This document shows, piece after piece, positions 43,903 to 53,081 of a stretch of 63,295 nucleotides of DNA. Both the position numbers and the translations under genes were made by a program. The stretch is from Lachnospiraceae bacterium. Lineage in GTDB: Bacteria; Bacillota; Clostridia; Lachnospirales; Lachnospiraceae. Location: assembly GCA_017936885.1 (NCBI GenBank), contig JAGBEO010000017.1, positions 1 through 63,295 of the forward strand. Reading direction: 5' to 3'. Position 1 is the first letter of the stretch. Each line of letters opens with the position of its first letter. A model generated the notes under the pieces. The model had not been told where the DNA came from. It did not search any database and was given only the letters and a program-made list of their open reading frames with translations.

Positions 43903-45198
43903 TTACGGTTTTATATGGTTGCGCAGCAGATAGAGTGCCAGGACATTGGGCAGTATCATAAGTGCGTTTATTAAGTCGGTGCATTCCCACACCAGATTCA
44001 TAGGGATGATGGCGCCGAAGTATATCATTAGAATATAGCCGAGTTTATAGTACGGAATACCTTTATTTCCCATAAGGTATTCCGTTGCTTTTTCTCCGAA
44101 ATAGGACCAGCCGATCAGCGTTGTGATCGCGAAAGCGGCAAGGGAAACTGTCAGGAATGCGTTTCCTACATAGGGCAGATGGGAGAAAGCAGCTGCAGTG
44201 AGATCCGTCTGTGCCACGCCGATTACGGAGTCCGGGTCGTAAAGCATGTTCGCAACGATAACGATGCCGGTAATCAGGCACATAACTACAGTATCCCAGA
44301 AGACGGCGGTCATGGATACATATGCCTGAATACGCGGATGCGTGGTGTGGGATGCCGCAGCGGCTATGGCGGAGGTTCCGATGCCTGCTTCATTGGTAAA
44401 GAGTCCGCGGGCGATGCCGTAGCGTACAGCATGCTGCAGCGTGCCGCCTGCAACACCGCCTGCCACACTGGCAAAAGAGAAGGCATCCCTTAAGATCAGG
44501 CTGATGGCGTCTGGAAGCTGCTTATAGTAAAGCAGCAGTAGCAGCAGACAGCCGAACAGGTAGACAAAGCTGATCGCAGGTACCATACGCTCGCAGATAT
44601 TTGCGATGCTCTTAACACCGCCGAGAATGACGGTGCCTGTGAGGAAAGCGAGTATAATCCCCACGAAATGGGGGGACAGGTGGAAAGTAGCCGTAGCAGC
44701 CTGGGTAACGGAATTGGCTTGTGTGGTACACCCGACGCCGAATGCGGCAATCAGTGTACATGCAGCGTAAATTGTACCCAGAAATCCATTATGTAAACCG
44801 TTTTTCAGAACATACATAGGGCCGCCGACATAGGTGCCGTCAGGTCGGCGCTGCCGGAAGAGAACACTTAAATAACATTCGCTGTAGGCGGTAGCCATAC
44901 CTAAGATTCCGGTAATCCAACACCAGAAAATGGCTCCGGGACCGCCCAGCGCCACCGCGGTAGATACGCCGATGATATTGCCGGTTCCCAAAGTCGCGGC
45001 TAGCGTCGTTGCCAGCGCGGAGAAAGGGGACAAATTCTGATCTGTGTTGTCTGCTTTCCCCATGGACAGCTTGATCGCATACCAGAGATTGCGCTGCGGA
45101 AAGTGAAGCTTGCAGGTGAAATAAATATGAGTGCCCATCAGCAGGGCGAGCAACGGCAGACTCCAGATAAAGTCATTCATTCGGTTAAGGATATCCAT
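43903..45198 (-). CDS. Sodium:alanine (AGCS family) symporter
   Basis: A 431-residue, ten- to eleven-helix transporter of the alanine or glycine:cation symporter family. It holds the family blocks ATTLAATLGTGNIIGVSTAV near residue 65, GGPMYVLKNG near 125 and FTNEAGIGTSAIAAAASHT near 265. It imports alanine or glycine with Na+. Convergent with the MCP gene, eight bases between their stops. The ATG is preceded on its strand by GGGACGAAA, a modest ribosome site. Confidence 0.92.
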   Translation of the reverse strand: MDILNRMNDFIWSLPLLALLMGTHIYFTCKLHFPQRNLWYAIKLSMGKADNTDQNLSPFSALATTLAATLGTGNIIGVSTAVALGGPGAIFWCWITGILGMATAYSECYLSVLFRQRRPDGTYVGGPMYVLKNGLHNGFLGTIYAACTLIAAFGVGCTTQANSVTQAATATFHLSPHFVGIILAFLTGTVILGGVKSIANICERMVPAISFVYLFGCLLLLLLYYKQLPDAISLILRDAFSFASVAGGVAGGTLQHAVRYGIARGLFTNEAGIGTSAIAAAASHTTHPRIQAYVSMTAVFWDTVVMCLITGIVIVANMLYDPDSVIGVAQTDLTAAAFSHLPYVGNAFLTVSLAAFAITTLIGWSYFGEKATEYLMGNKGIPYYKLGYILMIYFGAIIPMNLVWECTDLINALMILPNVLALYLLRNHIKP

Positions 45199-45318
45199 AG
45201 GGGTTTCGTCCCTTTTGCGTTCGTTACCATATTATATAGAAGAAACAAGGTAAAAAGAACTGAAATGTGGTACAATATCCGTAAATTGATTTTAGAGGAA
45301 AGACGAGGATAAGTATAC

Positions 45319-45693
45319 ATGGAAGAAAAGGCTTACGAATGGGCGAGGGCATTATGCTATTATGCGGGAGAAGATGAAAATTTCCTAAAGCAGTTTTGGG
45401 AAGCGCTTATGCAATCCGAGGGGATTTATCAGGAATTCTTATATTATATGGAGCATCAAAACTTCTGCTGTGCATATAAAGTAGCCGGATACAGTCTGGT
45501 GGATATCATGATATGGCAGATGGATCACTTCAAGGCACAGTTAGACCGCGGCAAGGATGATATGAAGAACAATGGGGATAAAATGCTTTTGATGGCATTT
45601 GACACCATGCTTAAGATGGAACGGAACCCGGATCACTATGTGGAATTGATGTTAAATGAGACCGGCACAGACTATCCGGGAAAGTATGAATAG
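45319..45693 (+). CDS. Conserved hypothetical helical protein
   Basis: A 124-residue soluble protein, mostly helical and acidic, beginning EEKAYEWARALCYYAGED. It has aromatic and Met-rich segments (FLYYMEHQNFCCAYKVAGY, DIMIWQMDHFKAQLD). I do not recognise a named family. It has a good GAGGA site about 13 bases before the ATG and gene-like codon use. It lies between the alanine symporter and an unpaired response regulator, with no shared operon evident. Confidence 0.65.
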   Translation: MEEKAYEWARALCYYAGEDENFLKQFWEALMQSEGIYQEFLYYMEHQNFCCAYKVAGYSLVDIMIWQMDHFKAQLDRGKDDMKNNGDKMLLMAFDTMLKMERNPDHYVELMLNETGTDYPGKYE

Positions 45694-45852
45694 GAAATGA
45701 AGTGATACGAAGCAGCATTCTTCCGCATAAATAAGCTTGTGCAGACAGAATGGCGATATATTCCTGCGGTTTTCGTCCGTAGGAAATACATTGCCAATAT
45801 AACTACAAATATAATTGTACTAAAGAAGTGTGTAACCATAGGAGAGAATGTG

Positions 45853-46641
45853 ATGAGAACAATATTGGTAGATGAAGATGGGGTATCCAGGGAACTGTTT
45901 GCGACACATGTTGAGTTGATTCGGGATATAGAATTGGTAGGGCAATTCTCAGATCCGTTTCAGGCACTTGCCTATGCAAGAGAACATATGATAGAATTTG
46001 CTGTGTTGGATATAGAAATGCACGGGACTAACGGATTAGATCTGGGGAAAGAATTAAAGAAGCTGTATCCGGATATTATGCTTGTATATGTTACTTCCAA
46101 CCCGCAGCATGTGGTGGAAGCAATGAAAGTGAAGGCGGATTACTGTATTATAAAGCCTTTTAACAGAGAAGATATCGTGGATGCAACCCAGAGAGCCAGG
46201 GATTTATCCCATAGACATAAGAATATAAGGGCGGTTATGTTTGGCAGATTTCAACTGTTTGTGCGGGATGAACTGGTGTATTTCAGTAATGCGAAATCGA
46301 AGGAATTATTGGCATTGTGTCTGGATCACAGAGGCGGTGAGGTGACTATGCAGGAAGCGATTGATAAGCTGTGGCCGGATCGGATTTATGACGAAAAGGT
46401 TAAGCGGCTGTACCGAAAGGCAGTTATGACTTTACAGGCTACGCTGAAGGAAGTGGGAGCGGAAGGTATTTTTGCTGCAAAGAGAGGTTCCTGTTATGCC
46501 AATATTGCGGGGATTGAATGTGACTACTATCAGTTTCTTAAGACGCGGGACAGCGGAGACAGTCTGTATGACGGAAATTATCTGTTTGATTATGCCTGGG
46601 GAGAGGAAACACTGGCTATATTGGAACGAATTGCGGATTAA
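45853..46641 (+). CDS. Response regulator with C-terminal winged helix, no partner kinase
   Basis: A 262-residue regulator. The receiver domain (~1-120) has DED for metal binding, phospho-acceptor Asp53 in AVLDIEMHGTNG, Thr of VYVTSN and the Lys of IIKPFN. The C-terminal part (~130-262) is a trans_reg_C-like winged helix (SKELLALCLDHRGGEVT... DKLWPD) as in SARP-type regulators, without a BTAD domain. The ATG 45853 is taken for its fit to the receiver fold and GGAGAG upstream. No histidine kinase is adjacent, so its input is unknown. Confidence 0.83.
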   Translation: MRTILVDEDGVSRELFATHVELIRDIELVGQFSDPFQALAYAREHMIEFAVLDIEMHGTNGLDLGKELKKLYPDIMLVYVTSNPQHVVEAMKVKADYCIIKPFNREDIVDATQRARDLSHRHKNIRAVMFGRFQLFVRDELVYFSNAKSKELLALCLDHRGGEVTMQEAIDKLWPDRIYDEKVKRLYRKAVMTLQATLKEVGAEGIFAAKRGSCYANIAGIECDYYQFLKTRDSGDSLYDGNYLFDYAWGEETLAILERIAD

Positions 46642-46714
46642 GGGCTGCCACTGGAAATGTCATCCGGCTTGCGGTATGATAGACACATAAGAATAGGAAC
46701 AGGAGTTACGTAAG

Positions 46715-47740
46715 ATGAATAAGGAAGATATCAGAATTAAAAATGTGATTGTTCATATTTTGGATTCCACCATAGGGATGCCGGTGTTATCGGATACGGA
46801 GTTGGAGTACGGTTCGGAGATTGCGGAATTTTTAAAGGAGCATATTGCGAAAATAAGTTCGGGAGATGATGCGAAAGAATGCCGTTTTTATAAAGAAGAG
46901 TCAGAAGTATTCCATATGCTGGAGGAATATGCGGATGACAATTTCGTAGAGATCAGCAAGGATATCGCGTCTTTATTATATGAAATCATGAACAGCAATA
47001 TTGATATTCCGGCGGCAGATCTGATGGTAGTACGGTTTAGGGAGAGTGATGAGGAATATCTGGCGCTGCTTAAGATGAATTACAAGGCACTGTATACCCA
47101 CCGGACGATGACGTTGGAGGATGGAGAGGGCAACAGTAATGAAATAATCCGGCACAAATCGATCCTGCCTTCCGAGAGCCAGAGACTGACGGAGGCTGCG
47201 ATTATTAAACTGGATGATTTGTCTTTGCAGGTGATTGAGAAGAAGTATGAAGTCAATGGGGAGAAGACCAATTATTTTTCTTTTCTGTTTCTAAAATGCA
47301 GTTCGCATTTGTCCCATAAGTCTAAGCTTTCTATTGTCAGCCGTGCCGTGGAGAGCGTACAGAAAGAGGGCTATGACGAGTCGGAACGCTTCGAGAAACA
47401 GATGCGGGCTAAGAGTATCATTCAGGAGGAAATCGAGGAAAAAGGCGGCTTCGTGGTGGAAGAACTGGCGGAGAAAATCTTCGAAGAACAGCCGGAGCTT
47501 AAGGTGGCTTTTCAGGATAAGATGGAGAAGTACGATATGGTAAAGGAAGAGATACAGCCGCAGAGTGAAAATACGGTGCGCAAGTATCAGAGTCAGCATC
47601 TTTATACGGATACCGGAATCGAGATTAAGATACCGATGGATCAGTATAAAAATCCCCGCAGTGTGGAATTTATTACCAATCCGGACGGAACCGTATCTGT
47701 TTTGATTAAGAATATTGAGCACCTGGAAGCAAAATTATAA
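46715..47740 (+). CDS. Nucleoid-associated protein, NdpA/YejK family
   Basis: A 341-residue soluble protein of the 37-kDa nucleoid-associated family. The N-terminal block RIKNVIVHILDSTIGMPVLSD is the recognisable family opening; a middle section around LMVVRFRESDEEYLALLKMNY is also typical. The C-terminus ends with a strand-rich PDGTVSVLIKN element. In E. coli the relative binds the nucleoid; the role in Firmicutes is unknown, although some members occur with mobile or defence genes. AGGAACAGGAG site upstream. Follows the orphan response regulator by 73 bases. Confidence 0.82.
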   Translation: MNKEDIRIKNVIVHILDSTIGMPVLSDTELEYGSEIAEFLKEHIAKISSGDDAKECRFYKEESEVFHMLEEYADDNFVEISKDIASLLYEIMNSNIDIPAADLMVVRFRESDEEYLALLKMNYKALYTHRTMTLEDGEGNSNEIIRHKSILPSESQRLTEAAIIKLDDLSLQVIEKKYEVNGEKTNYFSFLFLKCSSHLSHKSKLSIVSRAVESVQKEGYDESERFEKQMRAKSIIQEEIEEKGGFVVEELAEKIFEEQPELKVAFQDKMEKYDMVKEEIQPQSENTVRKYQSQHLYTDTGIEIKIPMDQYKNPRSVEFITNPDGTVSVLIKNIEHLEAKL

Positions 47741-47836
47741 AGTCTTGTCATAGATATGTCTTTGCTTTAGGAAAAGAAAACATAGGTATGCATCATAAAA
47801 GGCAGTACACTCAGAAAGAAAGGCATGGTGATTACT

Positions 47837-49009
47837 ATGGGAACAATCTTGGATTACCTGAAAGAATATGGCGACTATACATTAGCGGAAAAGCCCTTTA
47901 GCGATGTGGACAGTCTGGTTTTAAGCCAGTTTGCGTATCTGAAATTTGATGGGATGGTGCCTGCCCTCGGAGAGAACAAGCCGATGGTGACTATGTATGA
48001 TCTGGTAAACCATGAGTCCTATGACCATCTGTATGCGGATGAGAGATATCGGGAGGATAATACGGCATTGTTTCTGGGCATCTATCGGAGTAAGCGGTTT
48101 GGCGGATTAAAAATAGGGAGTTATGTAAACCGAATAGAACTGGATCGTGAAACCCAGTTTTCGGCGGTAACCTATCGATTATCCAATGGCATTTACTATG
48201 TGGCATTTCGGGGAACAGATGAAAATATTGTGGGATGGAAAGAGGATTTGAATCTTGCTTTCTCAGAACCGGTGCCCGGACAGCTCATGAGTGTGGAATA
48301 TTTGGAGAAAGCGGCGGAAAGCATACCGGGAGACTTCTATGTGGGCGGTCATTCCAAGGGCGGCAATTTGGCAGTTTATTCTTCCATGAACTGCGATTCA
48401 AAAGTCAGACAGCGCATCAGCCGGATTTATGATCATGACGGACCGGGCTTCCGGCCGGAGGTAAAGAGAAAGAGTGCTTACGCGGAAATAGAATCCAGAA
48501 TCCACAAGACCATACCGCGTTCGTCTTTAGTCGGAATGCTTCTGTATACGGACGGGGCCTATCAGGTGGTGGAGAGTAAGACCATCGGCGTAGCACAGCA
48601 CAATCCCTATACATGGCTGATTGACGGTGATTCTTTTCATATCGTAGAGGAAATACGTGCCGGGCGTAAATTTATGGACGAAGCATTGAACGAATGGATT
48701 CTTTCGCTGAACCAGGAGCAGATGCATACCTTTGTGGATACCTTCTACCAGATCGTGCTGGCATCCGAGACAGACAATCTGATTGATTTCACGGCGAACT
48801 GGTTTCAGAGTGTGCACAAAATCGGTGCAGCGCTGAAAGAGGTAGATTCAGAGACCGCTAAAATGATTATTCAGATTATGAAAATGCTGTTTGAAACCGT
48901 GTCCGCCAATGCAAAAGAGAGATTCCGAAGCAAGGGCGAGATGCAGAAAGAGCGGTTTGATGAAGGGATCAGACAGTTAGAGCTTTTATTCAAAAAACAG
49001 GATAAATAA
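47837..49009 (+). CDS. DUF2974 (Mbeg1-like) alpha/beta hydrolase
   Basis: A 390-residue cytosolic hydrolase. The nucleophile elbow is VGGHSKGGNLAVYSS, with Ser near residue 171, and FRGTDENIVGWKEDLNLAF is the usual DUF2974 block before it. Lipase-like activity is expected; the substrate is unknown. The family opening TILDYLKEYGDYTLAEKPF supports a start at 47837; ATG 47825 is an alternative with little space to AAAGG. Convergent with the amidohydrolase gene, 12 bases apart. Confidence 0.8.
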   Translation: MGTILDYLKEYGDYTLAEKPFSDVDSLVLSQFAYLKFDGMVPALGENKPMVTMYDLVNHESYDHLYADERYREDNTALFLGIYRSKRFGGLKIGSYVNRIELDRETQFSAVTYRLSNGIYYVAFRGTDENIVGWKEDLNLAFSEPVPGQLMSVEYLEKAAESIPGDFYVGGHSKGGNLAVYSSMNCDSKVRQRISRIYDHDGPGFRPEVKRKSAYAEIESRIHKTIPRSSLVGMLLYTDGAYQVVESKTIGVAQHNPYTWLIDGDSFHIVEEIRAGRKFMDEALNEWILSLNQEQMHTFVDTFYQIVLASETDNLIDFTANWFQSVHKIGAALKEVDSETAKMIIQIMKMLFETVSANAKERFRSKGEMQKERFDEGIRQLELLFKKQDK

Positions 49010-49021
49010 TACCGGCAGAGC

Positions 49022-49666
49022 TTAGGAAGCGGTGAGTGACAGAAAGTATTGAAGCAGCCTGTCGCCGCCGCTTTTTAGTATGCGTTCGGGATGCCATTGT
49101 ACTGCAATAATGGGAAGTGTACGGTGCATAAGCCCTTCAATGACATTGTCTCCGGCGCGGCATACGGGGATTAAGTCTTTGCCTGTGCGTTCCACTGCCT
49201 GATGGTGGGCGGAGTTGACTAAAGTACAGCCTCCGTAGAGCTGATAGAAAAAATCTGCGCGGCTTAAGTCACTGTGATAGACATAGTGTGACTGATCTTT
49301 TCCAATCCATTTATGCCGGTCGGCGGTGTCAATATCCTGTGTGATGGTGCCGCCGAAACAGACATTGATAAGCTGCAGCCCTTTGCATATGCCAAGCACG
49401 GGTTTGCCGGAAGTGATAAAAGCATCCAATGCCTGAAATTGCAGAAGATCCAGTTCTGTGTCTATGTTATGGGAACCGTGATTGGACTGACCGAAAAAAG
49501 CGGGTGTGATATCACCACCGCCGGGAAGCAGTAAATGGGTTGCACCGGACGCTTCTTCCGTATTTAAAGTGGTGAAATAAGGAATGCTGAGCTGCCTGGC
49601 TGCGGTTTCATAGTTTATGGTATCTTCGGTACGCCCGACAATGGCAACAGATGAGATTTGTTCCAT
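49022..49666 (-). CDS. Gamma-glutamyl-GABA hydrolase (PuuD-like, class I amidotransferase fold)
   Basis: A 214-residue peptidase C26 family protein. The nucleophile Cys is in VLGICKGLQLINV near residue 97, and the catalytic His-Glu are in VQWHPERI near residue 193; LLLPGGGDITPAFFG is the conserved substrate loop. PuuD cleaves gamma-glutamyl-GABA in putrescine breakdown. No other putrescine genes are near, so other gamma-glutamyl substrates are possible. Its ATG has GGAAAGGAGC upstream on its strand. Confidence 0.85.
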   Translation of the reverse strand: MEQISSVAIVGRTEDTINYETAARQLSIPYFTTLNTEEASGATHLLLPGGGDITPAFFGQSNHGSHNIDTELDLLQFQALDAFITSGKPVLGICKGLQLINVCFGGTITQDIDTADRHKWIGKDQSHYVYHSDLSRADFFYQLYGGCTLVNSAHHQAVERTGKDLIPVCRAGDNVIEGLMHRTLPIIAVQWHPERILKSGGDRLLQYFLSLTAS

Positions 49667-49835
49667 GGAAAGCTCCTTTCTGTGGAGTCACTAAGATAAT
49701 TGTATTATATGTTGTGAGCGGCAATCGGATAAACTTTTCTGAAAATATTTATAATAGTCATGGTGAAATATTGCGGTTATTTTATGAAAATGAAATAATA
49801 ATTGTGCATTTTTATGAAGAATGTGAAAATAACAG

Positions 49836-49864
49836 TTGATTTATAGGAAAACTTCTAATATAAT
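49836..49864 (+). promoter_or_regulatory. Promoter of the arabinosidase operon
   Basis: TTGATT at 49836-49841 and TATAAT at 49859-49864, 17-base spacer, 59 bases before the GH43 start. The surrounding 250 bases are very AT-rich. Confidence 0.65.
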
Positions 49865-49922
49865 TTAGATAGAATTAAAATAATTTAATATATTTATAAA
49901 TACTGAAATAGGAGTATAAAAA

Positions 49923-50873
49923 ATGAAGGATGACAAAGAGTTACTTTATAACAAGCCATGGATTCTGCAGCGTGCTGATCCCTATGTGTATAAGCATACG
50001 GACGGTACTTATTACTTTACCGCATCCGTGCCGGCTTATGACGGCATCGTGCTTCGTAAGGCAGATACACTGTCAGGCCTTGCAGAGGCGGAAGAGGTAG
50101 AAGTATGGCATAAACATGAATCCGGTATTATGAGCTGTCACATCTGGGCACCGGAGCTTCACTATATCAATGGTGCATGGTATATCTATTATGCAGGCGG
50201 TGATAAGGATGACATCTGGGCGATCAGACCGTATGTACTGGAGTGTAAAGATGCTGATCCGATGACCGGAACATGGGTAGAGAAGGGCAAAATGGGCAGA
50301 GCGGATGATGATACGTTCTCTTTTGAGGCTTTTTCTTTGGATGCCACCGTGTTTGAGAACAAAGGCAAATGGTATTATATCTGGGCTGAGAAGGTCGGTG
50401 TGGGCAAACAGATTTCCAACCTTTACATAGGCGAACTGGAGACCCCTTATAAGTTAAAGACTGTACAGGTGCTTCTGACTACCCCTGACTATGACTGGGA
50501 GCGCGTAGGCTTCTGGGTGAATGAAGGCCCGGCGATCCTAAAGCGCAACGGTAAGATTTTCATGACGTACTCCGCGTCAGAGACCGGTGTTGCATACTGT
50601 ATGGGTATGCTGACAGCAGATGAGGATTCTGACCTTTTAGATCCTTTATCCTGGAAGAAAGAGCGTTATCCTGTACTGCAATCCGATGATTCCTTAGGAA
50701 TATACGGACCGGGACATAACAGCTTTACCGTAGATGAGGAGGGGAATGATATTCTCGTATATCATGCCAGAACAGAGACGGAAATCGTGGGAGATCCGCT
50801 TTATAATCCGAACCGCCATGCAATGCTGATGAAGTTTGGCTGGGAGGACGGCAGACCGGTATTTAAGTTTTAA
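49923..50873 (+). CDS. Glycoside hydrolase family 43 (arabinosidase/xylosidase type)
   Basis: A 316-residue five-bladed beta-propeller glycosidase without a signal peptide, so cytosolic. Candidate catalytic residues: base Asp19 (RADPYV), the pKa-modulating Asp in FSLDATVFE, and the acid Glu in NEGPAIL; WAPELHYI is the family block. Substrates are probably short arabino-oligosaccharides. It is followed by GH51 and an ABC sugar importer, which supports that. An AGGAG site precedes the ATG. Confidence 0.88.
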   Translation: MKDDKELLYNKPWILQRADPYVYKHTDGTYYFTASVPAYDGIVLRKADTLSGLAEAEEVEVWHKHESGIMSCHIWAPELHYINGAWYIYYAGGDKDDIWAIRPYVLECKDADPMTGTWVEKGKMGRADDDTFSFEAFSLDATVFENKGKWYYIWAEKVGVGKQISNLYIGELETPYKLKTVQVLLTTPDYDWERVGFWVNEGPAILKRNGKIFMTYSASETGVAYCMGMLTADEDSDLLDPLSWKKERYPVLQSDDSLGIYGPGHNSFTVDEEGNDILVYHARTETEIVGDPLYNPNRHAMLMKFGWEDGRPVFKF

Positions 50874-50906
50874 CAGGGAAAGAGTGGGAAATATTTTTTA
50901 ATCACG

Positions 50907-50960
50907 AGTTTGTATCTGTGCGCTGCTTGGAGCAAACTTGTTATGCGCAGCAAGCAGCGC
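50907..50960 (+). promoter_or_regulatory. Alternative hairpins between GH43 and GH51
   Basis: GCGCTGCTT (50920-50928) pairs with AAGCAGCGC (50952-50960). AGTTTG (50909-50914) with CAAACT near 50933-50938 encloses the first arm instead, so the two cannot form together. No T run follows, so this is not a plain terminator; it may limit or stabilise mRNA. Confidence 0.5.
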
Positions 50961-50976
50961 AGAAATGAGGTTAGGT

Positions 50977-52485
50977 ATGGCAAAATTATTTATTAATGAG
51001 AAGAACAAAAAGGGACACATCAACGCTGAGATTTACGGTCACTTCTCCGAGCATCTCGGAAGATGCATCTATGAAGGGCTTTATGTGGGAGAGAATTCCG
51101 AGATCCCCAATGTCAACGGTATGCGTAAGGACGTTGTGGATGCCCTGAAGGAAATGAAGATTCCGGTACTGCGCTGGCCGGGGGGCTGCTTTGCAGACGA
51201 GTATCACTGGAAAGACGGCATCGGTCCGAAAGAAAACCGTAAGAAAATGATCAACACCCATTGGGGCGGTGTTGTGGAAGACAACAGCTTCGGTACCCAT
51301 GAGTTCTTCGAACTGTGTGAGCAGTTGGGCTGTAAGACTTACGTAAATGGTAACGTGGGAAGCGGTACGGTGCAGGAGATGAGCGAGTGGGTTGAGTATA
51401 TGACCTTCGATGGTGTATCCCCTATGGCTGATCTGCGTAAGAAGAACGGACATGAGAAGCCCTGGAAGATTGATTATTTCGGCGTAGGAAATGAGAACTG
51501 GGGCTGCGGCGGCAATATGACACCGGAGTACTATGCTAATTTATATAGAAGATACCAGACCTACGTAAGACAGTATGATGATAAGAAACCGATCAAGAAA
51601 GTATGCGGCGGCCCTAATGTGGCTGACTATTTCTGGACAGAGGGTGTGTTAAAGACCTGTTTCCAGCCGCCTCATCCTGATTTTGCCCACGGCTATATGG
51701 ACGGATTATCCCTTCATTATTATGTCCATCCGGAAGGCTGGGATATCAAAGGTTCCGCTACAGATTTTGATGATAAAGTCTGGTATAAAACATTAGCCAA
51801 AGCAGAGTACATCGAAGAACTGATTGAGCGCCACGGTGCCATTATGGATCAGTACGATCCTGAGAAAAAGATCGGTATGATTGTAGATGAGTGGGGCTGC
51901 TGGTTTACGGTAGAGCCGGGTACGAATCCGGGATTCTTATATCAGCAGAACACCATGAGAGATGCTCTAGTGGCAGGTGTATCTCTAAATATCTTCAATA
52001 AACACTGCGACCGTGTGAAAATGGCTTGTATTGCACAGATGGTCAATGTACTGCAGTCTGTGATTCTGACGGAAGGTCCGAAGATGATTCTGACCCCTAC
52101 CTATCACGTGTTCCATATGTATAAGCATCATCAGGATGCTGAACTGGTAGAGAGCTACATCGAGGGCAATAAGACCATCGGTATAGAAGAAGAGTATCAG
52201 GTGCCGTTTTTGGATGAATCTGTATCTGTAGATGCACAAGGATATGTGAATGTGACATTAAATAACCTGTCTGTTACAGAGGATGCCCCTGTGGAGATAT
52301 GCTTTGCCGAATTAAATCCTGCTGATATTACGGCAGCGATTCTGAAAGAAGAAATGCATGCACATAATACCTTTGATGATCCGGAGAAGGTAAAGGAAGA
52401 GGAATTTACTGCTTATGAAGTAAAAGACGGAAAGATCTGCTTTACGGCGCCTGCCTGCAGTGTGATCAGTTTCCGTATTAAATAG
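50977..52485 (+). CDS. abfA: Alpha-L-arabinofuranosidase, GH51
   Basis: A 502-residue intracellular exo-acting arabinofuranosidase (EC 3.2.1.55 family). The acid/base Glu is in [10 protein letters not shown] (near residue 173) and the nucleophile Glu in VDEWGCWF (near 304); a C-terminal beta-sandwich follows from ~385. It removes arabinose from arabinan or arabinoxylan fragments after import. The start at 50977 ([20 protein letters not shown]) with GAGG upstream matches the family; the earlier frame is spacer. It works with GH43 and the transporter at 53.1 kb. Confidence 0.93.
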   Translation: MAKLFINEKNKKGHINAEIYGHFSEHLGRCIYEGLYVGENSEIPNVNGMRKDVVDALKEMKIPVLRWPGGCFADEYHWKDGIGPKENRKKMINTHWGGVVEDNSFGTHEFFELCEQLGCKTYVNGNVGSGTVQEMSEWVEYMTFDGVSPMADLRKKNGHEKPWKIDYFGVGNENWGCGGNMTPEYYANLYRRYQTYVRQYDDKKPIKKVCGGPNVADYFWTEGVLKTCFQPPHPDFAHGYMDGLSLHYYVHPEGWDIKGSATDFDDKVWYKTLAKAEYIEELIERHGAIMDQYDPEKKIGMIVDEWGCWFTVEPGTNPGFLYQQNTMRDALVAGVSLNIFNKHCDRVKMACIAQMVNVLQSVILTEGPKMILTPTYHVFHMYKHHQDAELVESYIEGNKTIGIEEEYQVPFLDESVSVDAQGYVNVTLNNLSVTEDAPVEICFAELNPADITAAILKEEMHAHNTFDDPEKVKEEEFTAYEVKDGKICFTAPACSVISFRIK

Positions 52486-52518
52486 GGAATGCCAAAAGCA
52501 GGAAAGGTGTTATAGAAT

Positions 52519-52782
52519 ATGGAAGCAAGACGTGTATGCCGCAAGTGTCTTACGAGAGACATGGATCAGGCAGCTTATTTTGAAAACCTCCATACTTATA
52601 TTGCCAATCTGGACGAAGAGTTAAAAGTTGATGAGCCGCTTTATGAGAAGCGGCTCTTGCTTTGCAAAGAGTGTGATCTTCTGGCAGATGGTATGTGCAG
52701 AGCCTGCGGCTGTTATGTGGAACTGCGGGCAGTGATGAAGAAGAACAGTTGCCCCTATGATAAGTGGAGTGCATACAGATGA
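52519..52782 (+). CDS. DUF6171 family zinc-ribbon-like protein
   Basis: An 87-residue protein with Cys pairs: CRKC near the N-terminus, CKEC in the middle and CRACGC toward the end, plus a final Cys in NSCPYDKW. The spacing suggests one or two zinc ribbons. I recognise it as DUF6171, a small clostridial family of unknown function. GGAAAGG ribosome site. It sits directly after abfA and before the transporter promoter, so it is probably the last gene of the GH43-GH51 transcript. Confidence 0.7.
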   Translation: MEARRVCRKCLTRDMDQAAYFENLHTYIANLDEELKVDEPLYEKRLLLCKECDLLADGMCRACGCYVELRAVMKKNSCPYDKWSAYR

Positions 52783-52854
52783 AAGCATGTTTTATGTAGG
52801 AATAGTTTTATTAATTTCTAAATATTTCAAAAAAATCTAAAATAATTCAAAAAG

Positions 52855-52886
52855 GTATTGACGTATTACGATACCTATTGTACAAT
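52855..52886 (+). promoter_or_regulatory. Promoter and operator-like palindrome for the sugar ABC operon
   Basis: TTGACG (52858-52863) and TACAAT (52881-52886), 17-base spacer. The -35 lies inside an imperfect 22-base inverted repeat with arms GGTAT and ATACC and an inner CGTA-T-TACG, at about 52855-52876, where a repressor would block binding. Confidence 0.55.
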
Positions 52887-53081
52887 ATGAACATAAGATA
52901 ACCAACAAAAAAAAAAAAATGTGCAAGTTGCTTAAATGATTGGTGGTGACGAAAGCAAAATAATCGCATTTTTTGTGCAAAAAGCAATCGTTTTATATAT
53001 TTAGCTAAATTAGTTTAATATTTGGACGGTGTGTTGGAAATCTGAAAATCATTTTTTCATTGATTAAAAGGAGGAAAAGTA

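Noticed and set aside
49651-49839. A 62-codon frame overlapping the GH43 upstream region
   Set aside because: It overlaps the start of the PuuD-like gene on the other strand, has no ribosome site, and lies in very AT-rich promoter DNA.
52901-52939. Poly-A run followed by a six-codon frame before the binding-protein gene
   Set aside because: No ribosome site precedes the ATG and no terminator pairing follows, so a leader peptide is not supported.
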